A stretch of DNA of 64,000 nt from Corynebacterium uropygiale (GTDB lineage Bacteria; Actinomycetota; Actinomycetes; Mycobacteriales; Mycobacteriaceae): assembly GCF_021568315.1 (NCBI RefSeq), contig NZ_JAKGSI010000003.1:1-64000 (forward strand), written 5' to 3'. Positions 63,951 through 64,000 of the stretch are shown in pieces. Each line of letters opens with the position of its first letter. Position 1 is the first letter of the stretch. A program made the position numbers and the translations under genes. Under the pieces are notes generated by a model that did no database searches, was not told the DNA's origin, and was given only the letters and a program-made list of their open reading frames with translations.

Positions 63951-64000
63951 TGTTCCTGAAGACCTGGGTAAATGGTCCAGCCTGGGTGAATAATCCACAA
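63951..64000 (+). CDS. Partial CDS at the right edge, unknown
   Basis: An open frame beginning MFLKTWVNGPAWVNNP runs off the window. AAAGGAG lies 11 nt before the ATG, so it is probably a real start. KTWVNGP resembles the opening of some phage tail proteins (MxLKTWVxGP), which would suit the context, but 16 residues are too few to decide. Confidence 0.4.

Larger units (their letters stand above)
58989..64000. mobile_element. Decayed prophage or genomic island next to tRNA-Ala
   Basis: From the tRNA to the window edge the sequence is visibly richer in A/T, coding density is low, and the identifiable genes are an integrase N-terminal remnant, a hicAB pair, a phage head-protein fragment and two antirepressor genes. 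No second copy of the tRNA 3' end was seen inside the window, so the right attachment site, if any, lies beyond it. The right boundary is unknown. Confidence 0.7.

Noticed and set aside
58989..64000. A second attachment-site copy of the tRNA-Ala 3' end.
   Set aside because: I looked for the T-arm/acceptor sequence downstream and did not see it within the window.

Overview
The window is a high-GC actinobacterial chromosome segment. Gene content and order point to the genus Corynebacterium: rpf1, a cold-shock gene, serC, gltA and fkpA, mctBC, the pgi / chorismate mutase / uvrD1 / M23 peptidase / DUF6350 / purN / purH run, amtR, and mprAB-pepD-moaB-mscL followed by FTCL, galU, a moeA-like gene, rimJ and a SepX/GlpR-type gene. 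The same blocks occur in Mycobacterium tuberculosis (around Rv0858-Rv0996), but AmtR and MctBC are corynebacterial. The species cannot be told from the sequence. All family names come from reading protein motifs by eye; no search was run.

Layout. 1-54 is the 3' end of a 5S rRNA with its terminator. 224-11154: a PLP aminotransferase, small unknowns, rpf1 behind a structured leader, a cold-shock protein, a purine permease, a TrmH-type methyltransferase, DUF6928, the division protein SepH and serC. 11155-27323: gltA, fkpA, an aldo/keto reductase, mctBC, DedA, tRNA-Arg, a cysQ / GCS2-like / thyA / dfrA operon, and lhr with nei2. 27325-44116: pgi, a semialdehyde dehydrogenase, chorismate mutase, uvrD1, a PadR-controlled ABC exporter, an M23 peptidase, a PerM-like protein, purNH and two surface proteins. 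44153-48000: AmtR, a degenerate nucleotidyltransferase, and six cysteine-poor ribosomal protein genes of the zinc-independent type on two divergent transcripts. 48286-58839: mprA, mprB, pepD, moaB, mscL, a SAF protein, FTCL, galU and the probable division pair Glp/GlpR.

From tRNA-Ala(CGC) at 58916 to the right edge the character changes. The DNA is visibly more A/T-rich, genes are short and separated by long gaps, and the recognisable ones are phage or mobile: an integrase remnant, a hicAB toxin-antitoxin pair, a phage head-protein fragment, a KilAC-only gene and a BRO-N-type antirepressor. This is a decayed prophage or island, probably inserted at the tRNA.

The observations most worth following are: the gephyrin-like Glp/GlpR pair with an eroded MoeA active site; the zinc-free ribosomal protein set with a candidate Zur operator; the nested hairpin in the rpf1 leader; the duplicated PadR operator; a repeated terminator-plus-SD cassette in front of both antirepressor genes; and a widespread pattern of -10 boxes 5-9 nt before start codons, which implies many leaderless mRNAs. 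I found no large unknown multigene system.
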